A stretch of DNA of 64,000 bases. Source: Dasypus novemcinctus (taxonomy: Eukaryota > Chordata > Mammalia > Cingulata > Dasypodidae). The DNA is taken from contig NC_080673.1 in the NCBI RefSeq assembly GCF_030445035.2, positions 183,191,216-183,255,215 on the forward strand, written 5' to 3'. Position numbers and translations under genes: made by a program. This document shows, piece by piece, positions 11,395-21,516 of the stretch. How positions within the stretch are numbered: the first letter of the stretch is position 1; each line of letters starts with the position of its first letter. Under the pieces are notes generated by a model, which was not told where the DNA came from, ran no database searches, and was given only the letters and a program-made list of their open reading frames with translations.

Positions 11395-12169
11395 GAAGGA
11401 CACAGATGCAACTACTGGGAATTTCACTGCAGCATTGTTTGTAGAAGCAAAATACCAGAAACAGCTTCATATCCATCAGTCCAGGAACTGGATACAAATA
11501 TGATAGTATGCCCAAGCACTAGGCAACTGCCAATCTCACATTCTGCCCAACATCATGCAGGGCAAGGGTAGAATAATGACAACCCATCAGCCAGCTTCTC
11601 ACCGCACTTCAAGCCAGCAGCATCACCTTAGAACCTACCTCTGACCCTCTATTGGGACCTCTATATACCTCAGCCCACACACCTAAGAGCACTGCCTTCC
11701 CCATCTGTATCTACTCTAATGTCTCCCAACACTCCTACACTCCTCCTTTCCTGGGCCAACTTAATTTTTCCTCCTGTAACAACACCTGCTGGTTGCCCTC
11801 CACCCAGTCAAACACTTAGACATGCTGACTGCTTCCCCTCAAGTGGTCTACCCAACCCAGTAGCCATCAACGCCACAAAGCTTACCAGCACCAAAGATCC
11901 ACTCAAGGCTCTGCAGCCTAGGGAAGGAAAAGCAAGGGACTCAAACACTACCCAATACTGTTGGGAACACCCTGCTAACTCTTGTGATTCTATACTTCTA
12001 AATACAACCTATGCCAATGAAAATGCTATGGTCATGTTGTAAACTAGACCCCTACGGCCTGTGAGGAGAAGCCAGCCTTGTCTGTGACACCCAGAGAAGC
12101 ATCCTGTTTCATGGCCCAGGACCCAAGGGGTGTATGTTGGTGCTGTTTGCTAGCAGGTTAACCATGAGG

Positions 12170-12960
12170 TGGTAACTGTAAGCTCTGAAGAGCCCCAGCT
12201 CACCAATAACCAATATCACATTTGCTGCTACTTTAAACTATCAACATGGAATTTTCTTTCTTTGTGGACTCAAGCTCTGCCTCCCTTTGCCTCCTCTTTG
12301 AACCAGTTTATGCTCACTAGCATATATCACCCCCTCTACCCACTACGGTCCTGAAAACCTCACTGTGCCATTTCCTGTATTTTCTTACCATGCAACAACT
12401 AAAAGGGCAGTGCCTCTCCTCATCCCCCTCCTAGCTTTCCCAGGCATAACCACTGCCGTGGAAACTGGGGTTGGCAGTTTATACCAAACCTAGTAGGTCT
12501 ACCACAGTCCTTCCCTAGAGTTAGCCAACAGCATAACAGCTGGGCCTTAGAAGCTCTTAGATAGTTAACAGATTCTCTTGCCGCTGTTATACTGCAAAAT
12601 CACAGAGCCCTAAACATGCTAGTAGCAGCACAGGCAGAAACATGTCCATGCCTCAAGGAAGAAGGCTGTTTCTACATAAATCACTCCAGAATAGTTCTAG
12701 ACAGCATGTGAAGCCTACGAGATAAAGCCATCAGCTTTGGAGGACACAGCTTCTGGAGGCACCTGGATTTTCTCAGGATCGTGGTCCAGGATGTCATGGC
12801 TGGCCCCCTGTTTGGGGCCTGCTTGCCATCTTCTTTATTTTTTTAGTGGGACCATGTATCTTCAAAATTCTAACCAAGTCTATTTCTTCCAGAATCAACA
12901 CCTTCCGGAACAAGGTATTAGTCACACAGGGATTTCATCCAGTTCCAACCACAGTGCCAG
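12170..12960 (+). pseudogene. Degraded ERV envelope gene (class I type)
   Basis: Retroviral envelope remnant; the intact protein would bind a receptor and fuse membranes. The end of the surface subunit is recognisable around 12205-12290 and the ectodomain of the transmembrane subunit at about 12560-12700, in a shifted frame. The disulphide motif CX6CC typical of gamma-type envelopes is seen at 12643-12669 with the first cysteine of the CC pair replaced by glycine. A hydrophobic stretch at about 12790-12850 would be the membrane anchor. Several frameshifts and in-frame stops occur, so no functional protein can be made. Sequence upstream to about 11640 may be further surface-subunit remnant, but I cannot align it. 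Confidence 0.65.
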
Positions 12961-13117
12961 ACCTGCCTTCCCTCAACCTGTATAGAACAGCCAGAGAGTC
13001 TCACACCCTGCTGGGCAGGGCCTTCTCCCCTAGCCAGCAGGAAGCAGCTACAGAGGAATGACCACTGCTTCTCAGCTCACCCTTAAGAGTAAGGCTGTAA
13101 ACTCTGTAACGGGGGAT

Positions 13118-13563
13118 GAGGCAGGTTAGCATAGGGAAAAGAGGAAAAGACAGTCAGCGGGGACCCAGCAGAGGACATGGCTGCGAGACCCCGCCCGGAA
13201 ACCCCTTGAGGGAAGGCCACAAAAAACAAAGCCGGAAAGACCCTGCCGAGACCCTGAGACCTTCCAGACTCCAGAGGCAGCCCTGGATAACTCGAATAGA
13301 CCTCCCACTGGTCCCAGCTTCCCAAACAGGAAGGTTTCCCTATCGGTCCTCTGAAAGCTAACAGGTAGGTGAGGATCAAAAGTGGGCCAATCAGAACTGC
13401 CAACAGCGGGGCCCCCTCCCCAACTTAGGAAAGGGCAGGGGGAAGAACAGCTTCAATGAAGGCAGCCACTCACCCCCAGGCACAATTGGCCTGAGGTCGC
13501 GGCATCCACATCTCAGGCGGTACTTTTCTCTCATTTCTCAATAAACTCTTTTTACTGGCTTAA
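13118..13563 (+). mobile_element. Partial LTR (U3-R, lacking U5) of the ERV copy
   Basis: Follows a purine-rich GGGGGA polypurine-like tract and starts TGAGGCAGG. It contains a CCAAT-like GGCCAATCAG box near 13384 and AATAAA at 13540-13545, and stops after TTTACTGGCTT. The missing U5 is the main evidence that the copy came from a polyadenylated RNA. Confidence 0.65.
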
Positions 13564-13740
13564 TTTTTTAAAGAAATGATAGTATGTTCTTACAATAAGA
13601 CACAATTCCACAGTTAGAAACAATTAATGGGAACCAATGGAGAATCTTCTCTAAGATTTATTGTTAAGTGGGGGGGGGAAGCAAAAGAAGAGTTTGGAGT
13701 TTATATCATAAACTATCATTTTTATAACAAAAAGTACAGG

Positions 13741-13837
13741 CTAGCAGATGTAGCCCAATTAGTTCAGCCTGTTTCCCTTATATGAGGTTCTGGGTTCAAT
13801 TCCCAGTACCTCCTAAAAAAATCCAAAACACACATTT
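13741..13837 (+). repeat. Short armadillo SINE
   Basis: Single tRNA-like head with B box GGTTCAATTCC, then CCTCCTAAAAAAA tail. Flanked by AAAAAGTACAGG (13729-13740) and AAAAAGTGCTGG (13838-13849), a diverged 12-bp duplication within the old L1. Confidence 0.88.
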
Positions 13838-13949
13838 AAAAAGTGCTGGTGTAAGGGGGGTGTGTAAGGGGAGTGTGTGTGATATATATATATCTGCAAG
13901 AAGATACATTTGTGGTAACATTAGTAGCATTAGTGATAGTGTACTCCTG

Positions 13950-14520
13950 GCCCCAAACGAATTCCATTCACTAACCACGTTCTGGATTGTGCTCTCAGCT
14001 CACATATAAGAAGGAGCTAAATGATATACTCTTGTATATAATTCTGTTGAGAATAACTACTACTAGATCATTAATCACATCTTTATCCATGGAAAAGGTT
14101 TTCCTTAGCCCCTGTGGGAAAAAATCAGGTCTTCTTCTGGAATAATGGCAAGTCTTTGTACAGTGGAGACTGTGAGTCTTACAACTGGCCCTGGTTTCCT
14201 CTTCGTCTTGACTGACAGGAAGCTCAGACCTAATGTTGCTTCCCACCTTGAAAATTCTAGAGTCAGCCCTGAAAGCATTCACATCGACGTTCTAATTCCC
14301 CTAAGCTTTAGCATCCTCTTCAACTATCTTTTTCCTTTAGGCCTGACTTCTTTATTTCCTTCTTTTAAAATCATTCTGTGCTGTTCTTACTTCTGAAGCC
14401 ATTTCAAATGCTCTTTAGAATCAGGTAAGCTTTGTCCATAAATGAAAAGCAGAAGCTGAGGGGTCATATTCCCCAAATGACTTACAGCATGAGTGGGAAG
14501 GACCTCTAACTCATTGTACT
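13950..14520. other. Gene-less stretch, nothing recognised
   Basis: Opposed ORFs at 13995-14282 (minus, 95 codons) and 14145-14396 (plus, 83 codons) overlap and have no family features. No repeat recognised. Confidence 0.4.
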
Positions 14521-14851
14521 TTTTTTTAAAGATTTATTTTATTTATTTATTCCCCCACCCCCACCCTACATCATTGTTTTGTGCTTGTGTCTCTTCATTG
14601 TGTGCTCATCTTTTTTTTTAGGAGGCACCGGAACTGAACTCAGGAGGGAGGTGCCTAATCACTTGAGCCACCTCTGCTCCCTGCTTTGATGTGTCTCTCA
14701 TTGTGTTTTCCTCCTTGTGTCTTTGTTGTGTCATCTTGCTGCATCAGCTCACCATGCCAGCTCATCTTCTTTCGGAGGCACCAGGAACAAAACCTGGGAC
14801 CTCCCATGTGGTAGGCGGGAACTCAATCTCTTGAGACACATCTGCTTCTCT
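14521..14851 (-). repeat. Two-headed armadillo SINE
   Basis: Two antisense heads (AGGAGGCACCGGAAC...GAGCCACCTCTGCTCCC at about 14620-14682 and GGAGGCACCAGG...GACACATCTGCTTCTC at about 14774-14851), separated by a GTGTCTCTCATTGTGTTTTC linker. Tail TTTTTTTAAAGATTTATTTT at the left. Confidence 0.85.
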
Positions 14852-14997
14852 ATTTTTTTTTAAGTATTTTTTTCTCTTTATTTTTTTTTAAATGTTACGT
14901 TCAAAAAATATAAGAGGCCCTCACCCTCCTCACCTCAATCTTCCCACATCACCAACCCCTTTCATCATCATGGGACATTCATTGCATTTGGTGAATG
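14852..14997 (-). repeat. 3' end of the ORF-less LINE-like retroposon
   Basis: T-rich start followed by AAAAAATATAAGAGG and ACATTCATTGCATTTGGTGA, which align with the antisense 3' end seen at 19981-20447 and with the sense element ending at 55387. A strongly 5'-truncated copy of about 145 bp. Confidence 0.7.
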
Positions 14998-15235
14998 AAG
15001 TAATTATCAAGCACCTGCTGCGTGCCAGGCATTGTTCTAGAATCGAGGATGTAACAACCAATGAAACAAAATCCATGCCCTGGGAGAGCTTTCATCCTAC
15101 TAGGAGAACAGAATATGCACATAAACGAGGAAAAGTATAATATGACAGATGGTGATGATGCTAAAGAGAAAATAAAGCAAGCTAAGGAAGGTGAATGAGG
15201 TGGGGGTGGGTAGTTTATACAAAGATCAGGAGTCA
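14998..15235 (+). repeat. Ancient interspersed repeat, unclassified
   Basis: Shares an ordered series of words with 35680-35965 and 52275-52405: a GCGTGCCAGGCATTGTTC-like start, an AAACAAAATCC...TGCCCTGGGAGAGC segment, and an AATAAA-rich later part (GACAGATGGTGATGATGC). It looks like a mammal-wide fossil repeat; I cannot name the family with confidence. Confidence 0.45.
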
Positions 15236-15283
15236 AGCGCTGCTTCTCCAATTAGGTGACATTACTGATAAGGGGGATGTTTT

Positions 15284-15660
15284 GTTGTTGTTTTTTTTTT
15301 AAAGATTTATTTTTATTTATTTAATTCCCCTCCCCTCCCCTGGTTGTCTGTTTTCTGTGTCTTTTTGCTGCGTCTTGTTTCTTTGCTTCTGTTGTCGTCA
15401 GTGGCACGGGAAGTGTGGGCGGCGCCATTCCTGGGCAGGCTGCTCCCTCCTTCGCACTGGGCGGCTCTCATTACGGGGCGCACTCCTTGCGCGTGGGGCT
15501 CCCCCACGCGGGGGACACCCCTGCGTGGCAGGGCACTCCTTGCGCGCATCAGCACTGCGCACGGGCCAGCTCCACACGGGTCAAGGAGCCCGGGGCTTGA
15601 ACCGCGGACCTCCCATATGGTAGACGGACGCCCTAACCACTGGGCCAAAGTTCGTTTCCC
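15284..15660 (-). repeat. Long armadillo SINE, type B, CpG-rich
   Basis: Reverse type B copy, head CACTGGGCCAAAGTTCG. It is rich in intact CpGs (GCGTGGGGCTCCCCCACGCG and neighbours), a sign of youth. Flanked by a perfect 13-bp duplication AGGGGGATGTTTT (15271-15283 and 15661-15673). Confidence 0.95.
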
Positions 15661-16071
15661 AGGGGGATGTTTTAATCTTCCTCTTCCTCTCCCTTCCACT
15701 TGCCACCATCCTCATTTATACAACTGGTCTTTCCATGTCCTGCTTCTTCTTAAAGTCTATTTCCTCCTTTGCACTGAAGCCAGAGTGATTTGATTAGGTC
15801 ACCCTCCTGATAAAGTTCACAAGCTTGGCACGTAAGGTCCTTCCACACCGAGCTCCGTCTACTTCAGGCCGAATGCCCAGTGGCACCTGCCCATTTGAAG
15901 CATATTCCCAAATTTCACACCTTCACGTCTGCTCACTTGCTTCCTCTGCCTGAAACCCCTTTTCTTCCTTTTCTAACTGCAGAAATCCTGTTCATCCTTC
16001 AAGATCCAAAATCACAAACTGCCTCCTCTAGGCAGACTTCTGGAGAGCCTCAAGTAGAATTAATCGCCTTT

Positions 16072-16494
16072 TTTTTTTAAAGATTTATTTATTTTATTTA
16101 TTTCTCTCCCCTTCCCCCCTCCTGCCCCAGTTATCTGTTCTCTGTGTCTATTTGCTGCGTGTTCCTTTTTTGACTGCTTCTGTTGTTGTCAGCGGCACGG
16201 GACTCTGTGTTTCTTTTTTGTTGCATCATCTTGCTGTCAGCTCTCCGTGTGTGCGGCGCCATTCCTGGGCAGGCTGCACTTTCTTTCATGCTGGGCGGCT
16301 CTACTTACGGGGCGCAATCCTTGCGCGTGGGGCTCCCCTACGCGGGGGACACCCCTGCATGGCAGGGCACTCCTTGCGCGCATCAGCACTGCGCATGGGC
16401 CAGCTCCACACGGGTCAAGGAGGCCCGGGGTTTGAACCGCGGACCTCCCATGTGGTAGGCGGACGCCCTTACCACTGGGCCAAGTCTGCTTCCC
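16072..16494 (-). repeat. Long armadillo SINE, type B
   Basis: Reverse copy ending CACTGGGCCAAGTCTGC. Flanks TTAATCGCCTTT (16060-16071) and TTAATTGCCTTT (16495-16506) differ by one base, a target duplication inside the L2. Many CpGs are retained. Confidence 0.93.
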
Positions 16495-16569
16495 TTAATT
16501 GCCTTTTGTTGGTTTCTAGACTTTGTTCAAAGAACTATTACTGCATTGAAGACATCATTTAATGGTCAG

Positions 16570-17166
16570 TGTAGCAGTTTGAGATTATTGATGAATTCCA
16601 GAAGGAAATATTCGATTATGTTTGTAAACTGGTGTTTTCCTCTGGGTATATTAGATTATACTGGATTCATAGGTTTCACTTTTACTTGATTAAATAATGG
16701 TTAAGGCTTTGATTGGGCCATGTCAGTAGGACATTGAGTCCCCACCCCCTTAGTGGGCAGGGGATCACAGAAAAAGTGCACTGCAGAGAAGGGAGTTTGA
16801 AGTTTTGAGCTGGAGCCCTGGAAGTAAGCACACAGAAGAGCAGAACACCTGAGCCTGGAGAGAATCAAGCCAAGGAGAGAGACAGATCTGGTCACCTGAT
16901 AGTCTACAGCTGGCCTTGTGGAGAGATCAGAGCAGCCAAGCCCAGAGAGAAATAAACCCTGCGAAGAGAGGAACTCAGGAAGCCTGAACCCTTGGCAGAC
17001 GTCAGCAGTCATCTTGCTCCAACACATGGCAACAGACTTGGTTGAGGGAAGTAACTTATGCTTTATGGCCTGGTAACTGTAAGCTTCTACGTCAAATAAA
17101 TGTCCTTTATAAAAACCAACCAGTTTCTGGTATTTTGCATCAGCACCCCTTTGGCTGACTAATACA
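16570..17166 (+). mobile_element. Solo LTR, family 2, 5-bp duplication
   Basis: A 597-bp LTR starting TGTAGCAGTTTGAG and ending GGCTGACTAATACA, with AATAAATGTCC about 70 bp before the end. Perfect GTCAG duplication at 16565-16569 and 17167-17171. The same family is present in reverse at 44739-45733. 5-bp duplication and termini point to a MaLR/ERVL-type origin. It sits inside an L2. Confidence 0.9.
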
Positions 17167-17314
17167 GTCAGATGTGTGTATGTGTGGACGTCTGCTTTCT
17201 TTCTGAGTTTCTTGAGGGTCTTAGATAGTCAACTAGTTGATAAATTGTGATTAAATTTAATTACTAAATCAAAAGTAATAATAAGTTTGCAGCTCCTTCA
17301 AAGTATGAAATAGT

Positions 17315-17445
17315 AAAGACACTAACTGTTCCTATTTGTCAAGTAAAGAAACGGAGGATCAGATAAGCAAAGGGATTCATAGCTAATAAAAGGCAGAGCT
17401 CAGCCTAGAAATCTGAATCCATGTCTCCTTTGACCACATGTGCTA
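17315..17445 (-). repeat. MIR SINE fragment
   Basis: Antisense MIR-like order: AAGAAACGGAGGATCAGATA (consensus: aaactgaggcacagaga), CATAGCTAATAAAAGGCAGAG, then AATCTGAATCCATGTCTCC. Confidence 0.6.
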
Positions 17446-17449
17446 GCTC

Positions 17450-18294
17450 AGTTTAAGCAAAAATGTTGCAAAGAGGTAGAACTATCCATCACAAAAGAAT
17501 TCCAAACATTGTTCCCAATAGCAGTGAAAAGTTCAAAGGTACCAGAATGCTTCAACTAGACCCGCCTTAGAAATGAACCACCAAGCAAGCAAAGAAGTCT
17601 CCTGTAATGTGTGTACTGAAACCAGCACTGCTCTTCAAATAGAAGTAAGCTGGCCTTCCAAACCTTGGGGGACTGTGTTACTGGGGCGGCAACAAACTGT
17701 CAGCTGGAGGACTACAACTGCCTCATCATAGGGTTTGTCCAGGGCTGAAGGTATTCCTAGGATGCAGGACTTTCTGTGCTAAAATGGGAACATCCCAGGC
17801 AAACCGGGACAAGTTGGTCATGCACCCAGAATTCTAGCTGTCGTTTGTGCAAAAGATTAATACTTAACTAATCTTTAATCTTAGCAAGTGTGCTTTGGAA
17901 TTCCTCTGTTAAGGTTGCCTTCCAAGCCAGTTTATAATCGAGACAAGAAAAATAGCCTTGTTATTTGAGTGACACCTTGTTTTTCAACAATGGTACTTCC
18001 CATTAAAGTCACCTCAGCAGAATATGAATGACATTTATGCCTTTTCAAAAGCTCATAAAACTGCTATACACAAAGACTTTTCACCAATGAAAATATCTGA
18101 GAGAATGTGCCAAGAATTAGGAAGGCAATTCCCAAAAATATGTTCCCAAGTGTTCCCAGTGTATCAGACTGTCAAATGGGCTCCCCTGAATGCTTCCTTC
18201 ATTTGAATGCTTGTCTTTGGAATATTTACTAAATTTTTTTAAAAATCAGCTTCATTAACTTTCAGCCACCCATTGTGAATATTTAGTAGGTATG
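17450..18294. other. Gene-less stretch, nothing securely recognised
   Basis: No ORF above 60 codons. A GGGACAAGTTGGTCATGC segment near 17805 recalls old DNA-transposon consensus sequences, but the match is too short to assign. Confidence 0.4.
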
Positions 18295-18306
18295 AAAGGC
18301 TCTATG

Positions 18307-18795
18307 GGTAGTGGGTATAGCTTAGTGGTTGAGTGCCTGCTTCCCATATACAAGGTCCCAGGTTCAATACCAAGTACCTCCTGAAAAAAATTAAAGGGAA
18401 GCAGATATGGCTCAAGCATTTGGGTGCCTGCCTAACACATGGAAGGTCGCAGGTTTGGTTCCCAGTATCTTCCAAAGAAGATGAACAAGACAGCGAGCTG
18501 GCATGACGGACTGGCGTGGCAAGCTGATGCAACAAGATGACACAACAAGGATACAATGAGACATAATGTGAGACACAAGTAGGGAGTGGAGGTGGCTCAA
18601 GTGATTGGGTACCTCCCTCTGACATGGGAGGTCCCAGGTTTGGTTCCCCGTGCCTCCTAAAAAGAAGATGAGCAGACACAGAAAGCACACAATGAAGAGT
18701 CACAGAGAGCAGAAAGCAAGCACAGAACAAGGTGGGGGGGGAGGTGAGGGGGTGGTAAATAAATAAATAAAATAAATCTTTAAAAAAATTTTTTT
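18307..18795 (+). repeat. Three-headed armadillo SINE
   Basis: Three tRNA-like heads in direct tandem (about 18307-18402, 18403-18590, 18591-18795); each has a B box close to GGTTYGGTTCC or GGTTCAATACC and a CCTCCTGAAAA or CCTAAAAAG junction. One terminal AAATAAATAAATAAAATAAA tail. The whole is flanked by AAAGGCTCTATG (18295-18306) and AAAAGCTCTATG (18796-18807), so it probably moved as a single trimeric unit. Confidence 0.88.
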
Positions 18796-18807
18796 AAAAG
18801 CTCTATG

Positions 18808-19369
18808 AGTTACATTCATTTACTAAGGTAATAAGTGAATATGGCAGCCAGGAGCTCGGCCATTTTGCTGCAGTCCAATGAATGTTGACATTTCAATATT
18901 CATCGAATTACAATTCAGAAAGATCAGTGATCCTATCTCTGGACTCCATAGAAAGGACGAGCTGTGACTAAATTCTTACATGTCATGGGGTTCTCCTACC
19001 ACAGCCCAAAGCAATTGTTCATGTGTTTTTACAAGTGACGTAATGGATCTTGATTGGCAGTTCTCAGTTTCACACATCTTGCATTTTAAAGCAGGGACTC
19101 AGATTTAGACAACAATTTCAGGCACTGAAACTTGTAATTAATGCCAGAGATCTTAAATCAATGAATGGATGTCCATAATATGAGCATACAGACGCCTTCC
19201 TGCATTTGAATACCAGTTTTCCTAGCTTGATACTGTGTAAATCCGTGTTTGGTGTTTGGCCGTAAACTGTGTGTAGAATAATAGCAAATAAATAAAGCAC
19301 AAGAGGAAAGCTATTACGATGAGCCCACAAAAGCATGAATGCTTGTGAGTCACCTTCCAATTCTAAGAA
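18808..19369. other. Gene-less stretch, nothing recognised
   Basis: An 80-codon minus-strand ORF (19118-19360) has no recognisable domain. No repeat seen. Confidence 0.4.
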
Positions 19370-19560
19370 TAGCTAAAGCTTACTAAGTGGTTACTGTGTG
19401 CCAGGCACTGTTCAAAGTCTTCAAGGTTATTACTGCATTATTTCAGTTACTCTCCTAACAACCCCATGAAGATTCTATTTGTATCCCTATTTTTTTCTAC
19501 AGAGGAGAAAACTGAGGACACAGACAAATTAAGCCACATGCCCAAGGTTGTGTGTGCGGG
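19370..19560 (-). repeat. MIR SINE
   Basis: Antisense MIR with 'GTGTGCCAGGCACTGTTC', 'CAACCCCATGAAGATTCT', 'CAGAGGAGAAAACTGAGG' and 'AGCCACATGCCCAAGGT' in order. Confidence 0.8.
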
Positions 19561-19864
19561 TTGGTAAATAAATTCCAAACAAAGCAGACTGGCCACGGAG
19601 CCCAGATGCTCAAATGCAGCTCTCGAAGTCATTGGGTCACACCTGTTTTTTTTTCTAGTCACTCCTTCAACTCTAGCCACCACTTCCACCCACACTAATC
19701 ATTCTCCAACCTTTTCCCACTGACCATCTCCATGCTGTCACCCCAAAGCTCCTTCAACTCTACGCAGTATGAAATGAGCACATCACCACCCCCTCCAGAC
19801 CTCCTGCTCCTCCAGGACGGTCCTACGCATCCCTCGTTGGATTTTATTGATTTCTTTGTTTCTC

Positions 19865-19968
19865 TAGTTATTTATTTATTTATTTATTTATTTGAGGTAC
19901 TGGGGACTGAATCTGAGACCTCATACATGGGAAGCGGGTGCTCAACCACTGAACTACAACCACTTCCT
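19865..19968 (-). repeat. Short armadillo SINE
   Basis: TTTA-repeat tail then antisense head: GGGGACTGAATCTGAGACC (B-box region) and CCACTGAACTACAACCAC (A-box region). Single head. Confidence 0.82.
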
Positions 19969-19980
19969 GTCGTTGGGTTT

Positions 19981-20447
19981 GTTTTTTTGTTTTGGGGTTT
20001 TTTAAATTTTATTTTTATCAAACTGTCTTTTTTCTTAAGATACATAGATCACCCAAAAAAAAGGTTGCATTAAAAAATATAAGAGGTTCCCACATACCCC
20101 GCACCCCACCCCCCCCCACACTCCTCCCATATCAACAACATCTTTCATCAGTGTGGCACATTCATTGCACTTGGTGAATGCATTTTGGAGCACTGCTGCA
20201 CCACATGGAGTATAATATACATTGTAGTTTACACTCTCCCCCAGTTGATTCAGTGGATTATGGCAGGATATATAATGTCCAGCATCTGACCCTGCAATAT
20301 CATTTAGGACAACTCCAAGTCCCAAAAATGCCCCCACATCACATCTCTTCTCTCTCCCTGCCCTTAGCAACTACCACGGCCACTTTCTCCAGATCAATGC
20401 TACAGTTTCTTCCATTACTAGTCACAATAGTTCTATAGTAGAATGTT
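19981..20447 (-). repeat. 5'-truncated ORF-less LINE-like retroposon
   Basis: 467 bp in reverse, starting with a T-rich stretch (3' tail) and flanked by GTTGGGTTT at 19972-19980 and 20448-20456. Internal words AAAAATATAAGAGGTTCC, CATTCATTGCACTTGGTGAA and CAACTCCAAGTCC are antisense matches to the last ~380 bp of the element at 52423-55387. It confirms that this 3' end is a repeat family moved by poly(A)-dependent retrotransposition. Confidence 0.8.
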
Positions 20448-21476
20448 GTTGGGTTTTATAAGTCCCCAGTCACCCTCCTGAAATCTGGAGTGGCTGTGCT
20501 GTCTCCTTGCCATTCCTTGCCACGTTAAGGCACATGGACTCTGCTTCTGCTGTGACTTTTTTCCCATCCAGCCCTCATCTTCCATCCCCGTCCATCTCAG
20601 CAGCCCTCATCTGTGGTCATCATCGCCGCAGCAGGTTGCCCACCTCCCCTCTCTCCCCTCTCCAACTCAGCCTTTAGCCCATTGCCTAGTTAATCTTTCC
20701 AAACGGGGAGCTGATGGGTGAGAGCATCACTGTCTTGGGGTTAAAAAGTATGCTCACATCCAGGATTTCCCAACAGCCCAGCAAAAGGCGCATTCTTTAT
20801 ACTCTACAAAGGAAATCCAGCGTCCTAATGAAGGTCCTGCAGCTAATGAGATCCCAAACCCCTCCAGCTTTGCTACACACAGCTTCCTGCTCAGAAAAGT
20901 TCCATCTTTCCCCATGTGTACAGAATTAAGGAGAAATTCCTCACTCTGGCCTATGAAGTTCTCCCACGACTTGATCTCAACCAACCTTTGTACTGCTCAT
21001 TGCCCACTGAGGCCTTGCTTAAAGCTCTTGACACATTCTAAGGAAAGAAATAGGGTGGGGGTAGGAGGGGGTCAAAAGACATTAAGCGGGAAGACTGTTC
21101 TTTTACCCTAATGCAAGGAAATTCTGAGCCAACATTCAGTATTCATGGCCATCTTAGTGAAGAAATACATCTTAAAGGTTCTTCTCTCTGACTCGATAAG
21201 GAGGTTAATCAAAGGAATGCTTCAGCTATTTCTCTCACTTCTTTCACTTTTTCATGATTTCTTCATCAGTCCATTAAGTGTGACACCACATTTTTATTAC
21301 CAAAAATGCACAGAAACTCTCTCAAAGGATGGGTCATACTAAGAAGACTTCCTACATGAGTACAAAGTTAAACAAGATGCTTCTGGGTCCTACGGCGAAT
21401 GCACATTCCCTCCAAGCAAAGGGGGTCTGAGTGTCAGGTAAACAAAGCAGCAAGCTGCTGGCCTTAGATCCCCAGG
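20448..21476 (+). other. Gene-less stretch with possible L2 remnant
   Basis: About 20640-21010 contains L2-like phrases (CTCACTCTGGCCTATGAAG, CAACCAACCTTTGTACTG) but too diverged for a firm call. The rest shows nothing. ORFs of 65-76 codons are not credible. Confidence 0.4.
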
Positions 21477-21516
21477 TGCCCTGGTTTGAGTCTTTGTGGA
21501 CCCAGAAAATTATGTT

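Larger units (their letters stand above)
11511..13575 (+). mobile_element. ERV env-LTR copy, probably L1-mobilised
   Basis: Bounded by a perfect 11-bp duplication ATGATAGTATG (11500-11510 and 13576-13586). It holds a degraded class I (gammaretrovirus-like) env and an LTR that stops about 18 bases after AATAAA (13540-13545), followed by a short A/T stretch; no U5, gag or pol. A 4-6 bp duplication and complete LTRs are expected of integrase; an 11-bp duplication, 5' truncation and an end at the polyadenylation site are expected of L1-driven copying of viral RNA, as known for human HERV-W pseudogenes. An ordinary truncated provirus is less likely. Confidence 0.72.
11395..13945 (+). repeat. Old L1 3' end, split by an ERV copy and a SINE
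   Basis: Three collinear pieces. At 11395-11510: CACTGCAGCATTGTTTGTAG and CCATCAGTCCAGGAACTGG, the last part of L1 before its 3' end. At 13587-13740: 'CTCTAAGATTTATTGTTAAG' and 'TATCATTTTTATAAC'. At 13850-13945: 'AGAAGATACATTTGTGGTAAC'. The pieces join in L1 order once the insertions at 11511-13575 and 13741-13837 are removed. Confidence 0.78.
15725..17240 (+). repeat. L2 LINE 3' region, split by a SINE and an LTR
   Basis: Pieces at 15725-16059, 16495-16564 and 17172-17240. Landmarks are the L2 'CACTTGCTTCCTCTGCCTGAAACCCC' region (about 15932-15960), 'CTGTTCATCCTTCAAGATCC', 'CTGCCTCCTCTAGGCAGACTTC', and, beyond the LTR, 'GAGTTTCTTGAGGGTCTTAG'. Strongly diverged. Confidence 0.65.

Noticed and set aside
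17800-17830. Possible MER-type DNA transposon core
   Set aside because: Match of fewer than 30 bases from memory only; no termini found.
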